The position numbers and the translations under genes are program-made. The notes beneath the pieces are model-generated. The model saw only the letters and a program-made list of their open reading frames with translations, did no database searches and had not been told where the DNA came from. From Candidatus Ancillula prorhinotermitis (GTDB lineage: Bacteria > Actinomycetota > Actinomycetes > Actinomycetales > Bifidobacteriaceae), in NCBI GenBank assembly GCA_031280795.1, contig JAITGF010000014.1:1-64000 (forward strand): DNA of 64,000 nt, read 5' to 3'. Positions 9,618 to 19,800 of this stretch are shown here, piece by piece. Position 1 is the stretch's first letter, and every line of letters starts with the position of its first letter.

Positions 9618-10687
9618 GTGCAAATATCACTCTTGCTTGGCCATTGGCCCTTGCAATATTTGGCCTAATTGTCTTTTTCGTTTTGGCATTCAAATATATA
9701 AATACCAAGTATAAATTGAACAATTTGCATATCATTGATAGAAGGAAAAGCTATTTTATTTTAAGTGATGTAGTCAGAGACCCTAACGGCAAGCTTGACA
9801 AGGAGCTAGAATCCGTTGAAAAGTCATTTCGAAGGCTAACTAGATTGCGGATAGTTTTTTTCGCAATTGCAATTACATCAGTAGCACTTCTCTGTGCTAG
9901 GCCAGCTAATATAAAACCGGTTAGTGAACAGCTGAGCACTCGCGACGTTGTGCTTTGCCTTGACGTTTCGGGGTCTGTCTTAAAATATGATAAGGAAATT
10001 CTTCTAGCATATAACTCAATCATCAATAGCTTAAACGGGGAACGTATTGCATTATCTATATTTAATTCTACTACTCGTACAGTTTTTCCGCTCACAAATG
10101 ACTATTCGTTAATTAAACGCAGCATGGACGAAGCTATTAGTGCTTTATCATCAGTTGACCAAGAGTCCAATACAGCTAACACCCCAGAGTCAGACATGCA
10201 CGAGCTATTGTATTTCTTGGCTGGAACTTCATCTAAGACAGAATATTCAAGCCTCATTGGTGACGGCCTAATGAACTGCAATACAACCTTCGATAATGCT
10301 GACGAAAACCGTTCGCGTGCAGTAGTTTTCGCTACCGATAACATTCTCTCTGGTACACCAGTCTACTCCCTGAGTGAGAGTGCGGAATACTCATTCGAGA
10401 ATCATATAAAACTCTATACAATATATGCTGGGCAGACCTCTTTACAGGGGCAGGAAAATGAATCGCAATTAAAAAATGTAACACAAAATAATGGCGGTGA
10501 TTATTATTTTACCCCCAAAGGTTCGAAATCAGTCCCAAATATTATCGACAGTATTTTAACAACCGAGCAAAAAGAGCTTAACCCCGATAATAAGACAATC
10601 ATCGAAGACCGTCCTGAATTACCTCTTTATATACTGGTCGGTGTCTTTGGCATTTATTTAGTGATTTGCTGGAGGCTAAAACAATGA
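9611..10687 (+). CDS. BatA-like VWA membrane protein
   Basis: A 358-residue protein with two N-terminal transmembrane helices (about residues 8-27 and 78-96), an extracytoplasmic VWA domain, and a C-terminal helix around residues 335-355. The MIDAS metal motif DVSGS is present in VVLCLDVSGSV (about residue 115), followed by a conserved Thr region and VVFATDN. Such BatA/BatB proteins form membrane complexes with MoxR ATPases. It overlaps the upstream gene by seven bases and the next by four (ATGA), so translation is probably coupled. Confidence 0.82.
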   Translation: MVSANITLAWPLALAIFGLIVFFVLAFKYINTKYKLNNLHIIDRRKSYFILSDVVRDPNGKLDKELESVEKSFRRLTRLRIVFFAIAITSVALLCARPANIKPVSEQLSTRDVVLCLDVSGSVLKYDKEILLAYNSIINSLNGERIALSIFNSTTRTVFPLTNDYSLIKRSMDEAISALSSVDQESNTANTPESDMHELLYFLAGTSSKTEYSSLIGDGLMNCNTTFDNADENRSRAVVFATDNILSGTPVYSLSESAEYSFENHIKLYTIYAGQTSLQGQENESQLKNVTQNNGGDYYFTPKGSKSVPNIIDSILTTEQKELNPDNKTIIEDRPELPLYILVGVFGIYLVICWRLKQ

Positions 10688-11763
10688 CATTCCAACCGCT
10701 CCTACACCCAATTTTGATTGCACTGATTTACATTCCGCTAATATCTTTTTGTGTCTTGCAGATAAGAAAGGTTTCATTTGAAACACATGATAGTTCAAAG
10801 TCAACTTGGGTTAGGCGAGTTTTGATTGTGGTTTGCTTATTTCTTATAACTGTTGGACCGTCGATTAGTGAACCACAAGAAAAAACCACGCTGACTAATC
10901 TTGACGTTATCTTCGTAATTGATACCACCAGCTCAATGTCTGCTGAAGATGGATCATCTAGTAGCGACTCTACTATGGAGACGAGGCTAGCTACTGCTAA
11001 AAATGATATTGTAACCTTATCATATTTGCTTCCTCCGGCAAAATATAGTACAATCTTATTTAACTCATCCGCATACCTGCAGCTCCCCCTCACTGAAGAT
11101 GTAACAATATTGCGCAGATATGTTGACACAATCACCCCAGAGATAAGTCGCTACTCTACTGGCACAAGCTTAATGACACCTTTTAGCACAATTAGCCAGA
11201 CGATCGATAATGCCATTGATGCTTTTCCCAGAGATCGGGTGGTGCTGATATTTATGAGCGACGGCGATGACAACAGCGAATATCACGACTATTCCGATTA
11301 CTATGGTTTTTCAAACGATATTTACGCCGGAGGAGTCATTGGATACGGAACTACGGATGGTGCTCACATGAAAGAGTACAGCGCAGACGTTAGTTCAACT
11401 ATGAATCTACAATACGTTTTAAATGGCAAAACCGAGAATGTGCAAAATATGCAGAGTAATGTCGAACCAGCATATATTATGGATCCGACAACCGGACAAG
11501 AAGCTATTTCAAAGTTGCAAGATGAAAGTCTGAAAAGTATTGCTAAAAATATAGGCATTCCATACGTACATCGATCAGCTGAGCAAAGCATAAGAAATCT
11601 AGCAAACAAAATTCATGCTGACACTTGGAATGAATCCGCCTCTGCGCACCCCCAACTAATAACGAAACTTTTTATATGGCCGTTTTCGTTGTTAGTGGGT
11701 ATTTTGATTTTAATCGAATTTGTTTCGAGGGTGATACGCACTTCTTCAAAAGGAGTAAAATGA
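10684..11763 (+). CDS. BatB-like VWA membrane protein
   Basis: A 359-residue paralogue-like partner of the preceding gene: two N-terminal hydrophobic helices, a VWA domain with MIDAS-type DTTSSMS (in VIFVIDTTSSM, about residue 82), then SDGDDN later in the domain, and one C-terminal helix near residues 325-345. Start is set at ATG 10684, inside an ATGA overlap with the upstream stop. The loop after the MIDAS motif is Ser/Asp rich. Its role is inferred from the operon. Confidence 0.82.
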   Translation: MTFQPLLHPILIALIYIPLISFCVLQIRKVSFETHDSSKSTWVRRVLIVVCLFLITVGPSISEPQEKTTLTNLDVIFVIDTTSSMSAEDGSSSSDSTMETRLATAKNDIVTLSYLLPPAKYSTILFNSSAYLQLPLTEDVTILRRYVDTITPEISRYSTGTSLMTPFSTISQTIDNAIDAFPRDRVVLIFMSDGDDNSEYHDYSDYYGFSNDIYAGGVIGYGTTDGAHMKEYSADVSSTMNLQYVLNGKTENVQNMQSNVEPAYIMDPTTGQEAISKLQDESLKSIAKNIGIPYVHRSAEQSIRNLANKIHADTWNESASAHPQLITKLFIWPFSLLVGILILIEFVSRVIRTSSKGVK

Positions 11764-12584
11764 TACCACTACTTGTTCGCGCTATAAAATCAATGTGGAG
11801 TTTTTTGACTAAAGTACTACCACTTAAAATCGTCACACAAGCTGTAGCTCTCATATTTTTATCAATTCTGCTTTATATATCTCAATCATATTTGACACGC
11901 TACCTAGATATGAATAGCGCCATAAATGATTTTAACGCTAATGATTTTAATTCATCCTTAAAAAGCTTTGAAAATCCCCAGGAGTATGTTGCAGTTGAGT
12001 CGTGGAAGCAGTCTTTTAATGCAGGTGTTACAGACTATATGTTGAACAATCAAGATGATGCACGAAGTAAATTCGACCAAGCCAAATCTGAATCCGCATA
12101 CCTAAATAGTGTTGAAATATCTTGCATGATTGATGTAAATATCGCCTTTTCTCTCGAAAAAAGTGGTGTAAGCATAAAAGACAAATCATCAAAAAATGCA
12201 CAAGACTTGCGATTGGCTGCTGATTTTATTCTACAAGCATACTCACTTCGACAAAACATCATGAAAGACTGTCAACTTATCAATGCTCAAGACTTTAAAG
12301 CGAATAGTACCAATTCAGAGATTGACAAAAACCAATACACTGAAATGATGCAAAGCGCATTTGATATTGACGGTAAAAATGCGGATAGCGTAATTAGTGA
12401 AAGTAATGCTGGTATCAACTTTAAAGAAAGAGAAAATGAACTTAACGAATCGAAAGTCTCTCAAGATGAGCTCAATCCAAAGTTAAAACAATTAGTCGAT
12501 GATAATGTACGTGCACAAATCGAATATCAAAATGCTCAGAATTTCAAAAATAAAACCAATACGCAAACAATTACACCCTGGTAA
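11760..12584 (+). CDS. BatC-like membrane-anchored TPR-type protein
   Basis: A 274-residue protein with an N-terminal transmembrane helix (about residues 20-42) and a helical, Asn/Asp/Ser/Lys-rich remainder. Helix pairs around residues 50-125 resemble tetratricopeptide repeats (SFNAGVTDYMLNNQDDARSK), the domain of BatC. The C-terminal half is low complexity, ending near EYQNAQNFKNKTN. Start is ATG 11760 in an ATGA overlap with AGGAG upstream. BatC is assigned on position and helix pattern rather than strong sequence motifs. Confidence 0.6.
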   Translation: MIPLLVRAIKSMWSFLTKVLPLKIVTQAVALIFLSILLYISQSYLTRYLDMNSAINDFNANDFNSSLKSFENPQEYVAVESWKQSFNAGVTDYMLNNQDDARSKFDQAKSESAYLNSVEISCMIDVNIAFSLEKSGVSIKDKSSKNAQDLRLAADFILQAYSLRQNIMKDCQLINAQDFKANSTNSEIDKNQYTEMMQSAFDIDGKNADSVISESNAGINFKERENELNESKVSQDELNPKLKQLVDDNVRAQIEYQNAQNFKNKTNTQTITPW

Positions 12585-12601
12585 CCAAAGTGAGGAGAAA
12601 T

Positions 12602-14644
12602 ATGGCAAAACATCTCGATTCAAAGAATAATCAAGCAGTGAAATTAAATAATTTAATTGAGCGTTTCCCTGTCTTGTCTGCTAGCCCCTTATTTGAAGGC
12701 GGCCGCTTTCCAGCCAAGATAGCAGTTGGCGAAATATTTCCAGTGAGTGCCAAAATATTTAGAGAAGGGCACGATTTTGTATCTGGTACCTGTGTCATTA
12801 AAGAAAAAAATGGTAAAACAGTCACATCGCACTCAATGAAACAAGTTGGTTTTGAAGGCGATGATGATTTCTGGGGTCTTGCTAAAGCTCCTGACATTCC
12901 TGGTGAATATAGTATCCACATCGAAAGCTGGTCTGATACATATCACACTTGGGAGCATGTTGCCTGGATTAAAATCCCCCAAAATATTGATATCGAGCTA
13001 GTTTTTGAAGAGGGTGCAAGAATTTTTGAGCGGTGGTCCAAATCTGCAAATATTTCCCCAAAAGATAGAGAATCTCTAAATGGTGTAGTAACAGTAATGC
13101 GCGATAAATCCTTGACGCCCGACAACCGCCTCGCTCGTGCCTCTAGCGATGATGTACACAACATCTGGGAAAAGACGCCTTTTCGTGAGCTGATATCAAT
13201 TTCTAAGCCCCAACCATTAATTGCACAGCGAAAGCTATCTGCCTTCTCATCTTGGTATCAATTCTTCCCTAGATCCGAAGGTGCGAAAGTGTCAAAAAAT
13301 GGTGAAATAACTCCTGGCACCTTTTCAACCGCATCAAAACGTCTTCAAGCCGTAAAGGATATGGGGTTTGACATTATTTATGTCCCCCCGATACACCCCG
13401 TCGGCAAAACACATCGGAAAGGGCCGAACAATTCACTAATCGCAAAAGACTCAGACCCAGGGTCGCCTTGGGCAGTGGGAAGCGCTGATGGTGGTCATGA
13501 TGCGATAAACCCTGATCTTGGCACATTGCGCACCTTTAAGAACTTCGTAAAAAAAGCGCAGGATTTAGGGCTAGAAGTTTCCATTGACCTAGCACTGCAG
13601 TGCTCACCTGATCACCCTTGGATAAAAGAGCATCCAAATTGGTTTACAACTCGCGCAGATGGGACAATTGCGTATGCGGAGAACCCCCCCAAGAAGTATC
13701 AAGATATTTATCCAATAAACTTCGATAACGACCCAGATGGGATAGTGAAAGAGGTCTTAAGGATAGTCAAATTATGGATTGACGCTGGTGTGACTATTTT
13801 CCGCGTTGACAACCCTCATACCAAGCCCGTTTGGTTCTGGCAATACGTTATCGCAGAAATAAAATCCGAGCACCCAGATATTATTTGGCTCGCGGAAGCA
13901 TTTACGAAACCTGCAATGATGAAGACGCTCGGATTAGTTGGGTTCGACCAGTCGCACTCCTATTTCCCTTGGCGAAACACCAAGCATGAGCTTGAAGAGT
14001 TTTTCTCTGCTATTTCTGGCGATGATGCATTCTGGTTTCGGTCAACGCTCTGGCCTTCTACGCCTGACATTTTGACGTCATATCTTGCAAGTAGCGGTAC
14101 AGCTGGACATGCTATCCGTGCTGTTCTAGCGGCAATGGGCGGGGCGTCCTGGGGTATTTATGCTGGATACGAGTTGGTAGAGAATATACAGCGCGCAAAC
14201 ATGGATGGAACTTATGCCGAAGAGCATGTTGATTCAGAAAAGTACCAGATTAAAGTTCGCAATTGGAAGGATGTTTCGAAATATGGCATTGCCGACTTAA
14301 TTTCCACTTTGAATCGAGTACGAAATAACCACGTAGCATGCCAGAATATGCACAACTTGAAAATTCACACCACCAATAACGACAATATCATTGCCTTCTC
14401 GAGACACCTTTCTGGTGAGTTTACAGTTGATGAAAAAGATGATACGCTGATAATTGTCGTCAACCTAGACCCACACAACGCTCAGCAAGGTACAGTTTAT
14501 CTAGACTGGGGGGCGCTGAACTTGCCTGAGTCGTTTAACGTGTATGATGAAATTTCTGGAAAAGAATTTGAGTTCGGTCGCGATATATATGTAGACCTTG
14601 CCCCAGTGGTCGATGTCGCCCACATCTTTCACGTGAGGCATTAA
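12602..14644 (+). CDS. glgE: alpha-1,4-glucan:maltose-1-phosphate maltosyltransferase
   Basis: GlgE extends alpha-1,4-glucans with maltosyl units from maltose 1-phosphate (GH13_3). The 680-residue protein has the N-terminal beta domain, then a TIM barrel with DIIYVPPIHPVGKTHRKG, VSIDLALQCSPDHPW, the nucleophile region FRVDNPHTKP, the acid/base LAEAFTKPAMM and a C-terminal domain. Length is typical (about 660-700). Start ATG 12602 is preceded by GAGGAG. It lies 17 bases after the batC-like gene, so it appears to be co-transcribed with the MoxR/Bat genes. With glgC, glgX and treYZ in this window it forms an alpha-glucan/trehalose module; the maltose-1-phosphate-making enzyme (GlgM or TreS-Pep2) is not here. 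Confidence 0.95.
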   Translation: MAKHLDSKNNQAVKLNNLIERFPVLSASPLFEGGRFPAKIAVGEIFPVSAKIFREGHDFVSGTCVIKEKNGKTVTSHSMKQVGFEGDDDFWGLAKAPDIPGEYSIHIESWSDTYHTWEHVAWIKIPQNIDIELVFEEGARIFERWSKSANISPKDRESLNGVVTVMRDKSLTPDNRLARASSDDVHNIWEKTPFRELISISKPQPLIAQRKLSAFSSWYQFFPRSEGAKVSKNGEITPGTFSTASKRLQAVKDMGFDIIYVPPIHPVGKTHRKGPNNSLIAKDSDPGSPWAVGSADGGHDAINPDLGTLRTFKNFVKKAQDLGLEVSIDLALQCSPDHPWIKEHPNWFTTRADGTIAYAENPPKKYQDIYPINFDNDPDGIVKEVLRIVKLWIDAGVTIFRVDNPHTKPVWFWQYVIAEIKSEHPDIIWLAEAFTKPAMMKTLGLVGFDQSHSYFPWRNTKHELEEFFSAISGDDAFWFRSTLWPSTPDILTSYLASSGTAGHAIRAVLAAMGGASWGIYAGYELVENIQRANMDGTYAEEHVDSEKYQIKVRNWKDVSKYGIADLISTLNRVRNNHVACQNMHNLKIHTTNNDNIIAFSRHLSGEFTVDEKDDTLIIVVNLDPHNAQQGTVYLDWGALNLPESFNVYDEISGKEFEFGRDIYVDLAPVVDVAHIFHVRH

Positions 14645-14648
14645 TGTT

Positions 14649-15380
14649 ATGAGTGTTACGTACGCAACCATTTTAGCAGGTGGAGAGGGGTTACGCTTTG
14701 GTATTGACGAGTCTGGCCTCCCGAAGCAGTTTTCCAAAGTAAGTGGCAAAACCCTTCTTGAGCTCTCCGTTGAAGCCTTCAATACATCAGAAGTCGTCGA
14801 CTACATAGTAGTGGTCACGAATGAACGCTATGTTAAAGTGACTAATCAGATTATCCAAAATCAGCGCTTCGGTAAGCTTGTAAGCATTATCCCCGGTGGA
14901 AAGACTAGATTCGAATCAAGTTTCCAAGGACTTAGGGCATGCGGGTATCATGCCGAAAACAACGAGATAAATATTGCCGAGTGCAAAGTTTTGATTCACG
15001 ACGCTGTGCGTGCATTCGTCAATGAGGAAGTTATTGCTAACGTGCACAAAAAATTGCTCACAGCCGATGCTGTCCAACCGATTGTACCAGTGAATGAAAC
15101 GTTAGTGCAGCGAGTTGGTCGTAGTTGGATTACTCAAAACCGTGATGATTTTGCAACAGTTCAAACCCCGCAAGGCTTTCATTTTAGCAAGATTTATGAA
15201 GCGTACCAGCATTCCATCAAATCCCCTACCTCCTCCTGGACTCCCACCGACGACATCTCTGTGATGCAAGAGTATGCTAAAGATGCTGTGATTGAAGTAA
15301 CCAGCGGAGACCATCGCAATCGTAAGGTAACCTACCCCGAAGATTTGCCCGAGGAGTTACTTCAACCACTCGATAAATAG
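14649..15380 (+). CDS. IspD/TarI-family cytidylyltransferase
   Basis: A 243-residue nucleotidyltransferase with TILAGGEGLRFG and LPKQF at the N-terminus, GGKTRFESSFQGL, VLIHDAVRAFV around residue 117, and QTPQGF. This is the fold and motif set of IspD (MEP cytidylyltransferase of isoprenoid synthesis) and of TarI (ribitol-5-phosphate cytidylyltransferase). The LPKQF form and GGxTR segment are shared by both. The window holds a polyprenyl diphosphate synthase but no other MEP-pathway gene and no wall-teichoic acid gene, so the choice stays open; IspD is the more economical guess. It starts four bases after glgE without its own promoter. Confidence 0.75.
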   Translation: MSVTYATILAGGEGLRFGIDESGLPKQFSKVSGKTLLELSVEAFNTSEVVDYIVVVTNERYVKVTNQIIQNQRFGKLVSIIPGGKTRFESSFQGLRACGYHAENNEINIAECKVLIHDAVRAFVNEEVIANVHKKLLTADAVQPIVPVNETLVQRVGRSWITQNRDDFATVQTPQGFHFSKIYEAYQHSIKSPTSSWTPTDDISVMQEYAKDAVIEVTSGDHRNRKVTYPEDLPEELLQPLDK

Positions 15381-15422
15381 AGAAATAGTAGTCACTTATA
15401 AACACTTGATGAAAAATACTCT

Positions 15423-15455
15423 GCACGCAAATACGAAGTATGTTATACTGTAGAT
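15423..15455 (+). promoter_or_regulatory. yhhQ leaderless promoter
   Basis: TGT-TATACT (hexamer 15444-15449) is followed by six bases and ATG 15456. A GCACGC block (15423-15428) lies 15 bases upstream of the hexamer, the same spacing as at glnA, metF and glgC. Confidence 0.7.
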
Positions 15456-16172
15456 ATGGGCGAAATAAAAGCTAAAGGTTCCCTTTATGGAGATAATAAT
15501 CTTTCACTGCGCGCTACGCGGTATTTCCCGGTTATCGCAGGCCTTTTCTGCGGTTTTCTAGTACTTTCAAACATCTTAGCAGTAAAACCAATCACAGTTG
15601 GTTCTTACAACGATCTACTAAATCTATCTGCACTTCAGATTTGGCCCCTTGTTCTTGACGGAGGTGCGCTACTTTTTCCACTTACTTACATTATAGATGA
15701 TGTTTTGAGTGAGATATACGGTTTCAAAACTGCTCGCAAAGTCATCTTTACTGGCTTTGCGCTAGAAATTTGCGCAGTCTTAATGATCTGGCTAGTCGGG
15801 CTAATGCCATCTACTTCCGACTGGGGAAATGAAGAGGCGTTCAATTCAGTCCTTGGATTTGTGCCACGAATCGTTTTCGCATCACTTTGCGCATATTTGG
15901 TGGGAGAGCTACTTAACTCGTTCGTATTGGTGAAGATTAAGCAAAAATGGGGAGAAAGAAGACTTTGGGTGCGCCTAATCGGGTCTACGCTAGTGGGCGA
16001 GGCTGCCGACACTTCGATATTCTGTACTATCGCCTTTTTTGGAGTTATTACTACCAGCGAATTCTTAAATTATATTATAGTAGGGTATATTTTCAAATGC
16101 TTAGTCGAAGTCTTACTGCTCCCGGTCACCTATAGAGTTATACGGTTCCTTAAGGGCAGTAAAACGGCATGA
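15456..16172 (+). CDS. yhhQ: queuosine precursor transporter (YhhQ/DUF165)
   Basis: A 238-residue polytopic membrane protein of the QPTR/YhhQ family, which imports preQ0/preQ1 or queuine for tRNA modification. The family signature is seen in FPLTYIIDDVLSEIYGF at about residues 72-90 and in a later membrane segment GEAADTSIFCTIAFFG. Roughly six transmembrane helices are visible. The gene has a leaderless start and overlaps the downstream exonuclease gene by four bases (ATGA). No queuosine synthesis genes are nearby, consistent with salvage. Confidence 0.87.
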   Translation: MGEIKAKGSLYGDNNLSLRATRYFPVIAGLFCGFLVLSNILAVKPITVGSYNDLLNLSALQIWPLVLDGGALLFPLTYIIDDVLSEIYGFKTARKVIFTGFALEICAVLMIWLVGLMPSTSDWGNEEAFNSVLGFVPRIVFASLCAYLVGELLNSFVLVKIKQKWGERRLWVRLIGSTLVGEAADTSIFCTIAFFGVITTSEFLNYIIVGYIFKCLVEVLLLPVTYRVIRFLKGSKTA

Positions 16173-16873
16173 AAATGCTGGGGTTTGATACTGAAACGAC
16201 TGGGCTTGACTTAAAGAATGACCGGATTGTAGAAGTTGCATTCACTCGTAAAAATACCGAAAAGTCAAGTGTGCGCGAAGCTGTAATCGATGTCGACCAG
16301 TGGGTAGTAAACCCTGGCATTAAGATACCTGAGTTTGTAAGCAATATTCATGGGATTACTGATGAACGTGCTCAAATTGAGGGGGTGAATGCGGCGGAAT
16401 CTGCTGAGAAATGTGCGCAAATAATTACTGAAGCCGCTTCTGAAGGTAGGGCATGCGTCATATATAACGCTGGCTACGATTTAGGCATCCTAAAGTATGA
16501 GCTACTACGATATTCACTTCCCGACATAAGTGAACGTTTAGGGAGAAAATTCATTGAAATTGTCGACCCGCTGATCCTTGACCGCATACTTGACCCATAT
16601 CGATCCGGCTCGAGAAAGCTTAAGGATGTTGCCACTCACTATAACGTTTCAGCTTTTGGAGAGTATCACCACGCTTCAGTTGACGCAATGATTACCACTG
16701 AGATTGCAACTAAAATGTTTCTACTATACGACATCATCGGCGAAATGAATTATGAAGAGCTTTATGAATTTCAAAACGAGGGAATGCGTAGGCATGTGCA
16801 GCAGCGTAACATCTGGGCGAAAAAAAATGGGAAACCATTGCACCGCGCAAAATGGATTAGTGTTTCGATCTAG
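16169..16873 (+). CDS. DnaQ-like DEDDh 3'-5' exonuclease
   Basis: A 234-residue exonuclease of the DnaQ/epsilon superfamily. Exo I is GFDTETTGLD (residues 5-14), Exo II lies in VIYNAGYDLGIL, and Exo III is HHASVDAMIT, giving the DEDDh residue set. It could be a proofreading-type or a general 3'-5' exonuclease; a similar stand-alone protein is common in actinobacteria. It is coupled to the upstream transporter by an ATGA overlap and ends ten bases from the convergent treYZ gene. Confidence 0.88.
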   Translation: MKMLGFDTETTGLDLKNDRIVEVAFTRKNTEKSSVREAVIDVDQWVVNPGIKIPEFVSNIHGITDERAQIEGVNAAESAEKCAQIITEAASEGRACVIYNAGYDLGILKYELLRYSLPDISERLGRKFIEIVDPLILDRILDPYRSGSRKLKDVATHYNVSAFGEYHHASVDAMITTEIATKMFLLYDIIGEMNYEELYEFQNEGMRRHVQQRNIWAKKNGKPLHRAKWISVSI

Positions 16874-16883
16874 TGCAAATTTG

Positions 16884-19800
16884 CTAGCTGCGAGAAGTTA
16901 CGCGTCTTGCTAAAACTGCGATAGAATTAGGATGCAGCTCAAGAATGCCGTTTTTAGAAATGAAATTGCGTTCGTTTGAGCTCAGGATTATGTCCGGGTT
17001 CTTACCATCAAGACGAACTCCTACCGTCCTAGATATTTTAGAGAGGTTGCAAATGATTTCTACACCAGAGTGCTGAAGGGCTATAAAATCACCGTCTTCA
17101 TCTTGCTCAACGCGTACTTTGATATCTCGGCTTAGAATCGGACAATCTGCAATATACTCTTTGCGAATTCGCATCAAATCCAAATACCAGTGGTGCAATT
17201 CACGGTGTGGGTCGCGCCCACTTTCGCCCCATCTTAACTTGCAGCTTTCAAAAGTGCTTCGTGAAATTGGGTCTGGAATTTCTACATTATCACCATAGAA
17301 TTTATCCCACTCGAAGTCCCTAAACTCGTTTTCGCGTCCTCTTCTACAAGCTTCACGAATCGACTCATCTTGATAGTCAGCGAAGAATAAGAACGGCGTT
17401 GATGCCCCCCACTCTTCGCCCTGGAATATAAGTGGTGTGAAAGGTGAAAGCACGGTTAATGCTGCAGCAACTTTAATGCGAAATTCATCTAGTCTAAAGT
17501 TAGGCCTATCCCCTAGCCCACGATTGCCAATTTGATCGTGATTGGAAAAGCAGACTACAAATCGTCTCAAGTCAAAGTCTTGTGGGATTTTTGTGCCGTG
17601 CATCTTTCGCCGATATTTTGAATAGCGCTCATCATAAACCCAGCCCTGCTTTAGTGCTTTCGCTAGATCTTCTAAGTCACCAAAATCGGCGTAGTAGCCA
17701 TTCTTCTCACCGGATAAATACGTATAAAGTGCATGATGGAAGTCGTCTGCCCACTGCATATCAATCCCATACCCACCAGATTTATGTGTCGTAACTGTTT
17801 TAATATCGTTTGCATCTGACTCGGCAATTAGCGTACAATGTTTACCAGAACTCACCTTATATTCTTCAAGCTTTGAGCTTAGCTCGCTCATAATGTGCGT
17901 TTTTGAGTCATCATGAATCTCGTGTACAGCATCAATTCTCAGGCAGTCGACATTATACACTTCAAACTGACGCATGGCATGATCAATGACCCAGCGGCGA
18001 ACGCCTTCAGAGTGTGCTTGGTCAAAATTGAAGCTTGGACCCCAAGGCGTAATGTGTGCATCAGTGTAATACGGGCCGATCTGATTCATATAATCACCTA
18101 CTGGACCCAAGTGGTTATAAACAACATCTAGGCAAATGCCCAAGCCCAAACTGTGCGCTGCTGAAACGAATTTGCGGAACTCCTCAGGTCCACCATACGC
18201 TTCGTGCACAGCATACAAATCTGCACCATCGTAACCCCACCCAAAGTTACCGTCGAAAGTTGAAATAGGCATTACTTCAACGATATTTACTCCGATTTCT
18301 TTCAAATATGCAAGCTTTTTAGAGGCTGCAGCAAATGTACCTTCTTTGGTGAAAGTGCCTACATGCATCTCGTAGAAGACTTTACCCATCGGGTCTATTC
18401 CACGCCAATTAATGTCCGTTGACTTGAATTGGTCTAGTGCTAAAGTGCGCGAGAATCCATCAACGCCTAATGGTTGCTTTGCGGAGCGAGGGTCTGGTAC
18501 TAGCTGACCGCCATCAATGCGATACATATAATCTTTGTGCTCGGCGATATTCTTACTTGATACCCACCATCCACTTTCTCTAATCTCACCATCAATTTCC
18601 TCATCATCTGCACTTAGCATCGGAATAACTTTATATTGGGCACGTTTTATAGCATCATGTGCGCTCATAGCATCACCATATGTTTTGGGGTCAGCAATAT
18701 ATACATCTACTGTTTTTGCTGTTGGTGCCCAAACCTTCAGACGCCGTTTAATGCTTCCAGTACGAAGAGGTTCCAAAATGGCCACTGGGTATGATTCGAG
18801 AATCTTAGTAATCAGGGTATCACCAGCTTTGTAGATTGCACCAGTTAAGCAATCTCGCCAGCGATTAAAACCGCTAGTTAGTTTTGGTAAAGTGATCACA
18901 TGATTAGCAAATCCATTATTGCGAAACAGGGTGCCTTCATAACGCGATGCAACTAAAACTACTTTTGGCGCACCATTTTCAGTCCTCGCAAAACTGACCA
19001 CACAATCAGTCGTCGCAGAAATTGGTTTATACCCTGCTGATGCCCCAATGAAAGCATCTTTATATTTCTTGCGCAAGTTAAGGGCAAGATAGGTGATTGC
19101 CATTTTTTCTTCAAAGATATTATCTAGTTTTACGTCAATATTAAGAAGATGCATATTCGTATCATTTGACTCAGCATTAAAATTATATTCTGGATTTTTA
19201 ATACGCTCAAGCATTCTGAAAAGGTTTTCGAAATCAACTTTTCGGCGGTTATCTGGATCGACAAGCATTTGAGAAAACGTTTCAGTGCCTTGGTAATTGT
19301 CGCAAACTCCTGGAATCAACAATTGAATCGCCTTTAGAGTCAAAACTGAGTTCCTCATCATGGGGTATTGCATCCGCACCCACTCCCTAAATGCTTCGAT
19401 AACATTTTGATCATCAAGAACTTTTTTGGCAAACTCAAGATTATTTCGCTCGTAAAGCCAATTCACTTTGCGCCATGTAGTGAACATTTTCATTTCGCGC
19501 ATTGACTTGGAAATAAAGCCACTCAAACGTTCAAATTCTATTGGGTGTCCACCGTCTTTATCGATGACCCATGTCCCCACAATTGTTTGCCACATAATAT
19601 TTTCCACTAACGGGTCAACGTAAGGTGATTTATATGAGTTGGTAATATACTTTAGTTTATCGAGTAGGTCGATCCAAAGTTCGGTATTCTGAGATAGTAC
19701 TGATATGCAAGCACGTACATCTGCACTTCGCTTAGTGTCATGCGTAGTCCCGGCAGTAAGCATATATGGCGACTGATTTTGAATCTTGGTAGCAAAAGCA

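Noticed and set aside
14649..15380. Firm assignment of the cytidylyltransferase as IspD
   Set aside because: The motifs fit TarI equally, and no neighbouring MEP or teichoic acid gene decides.
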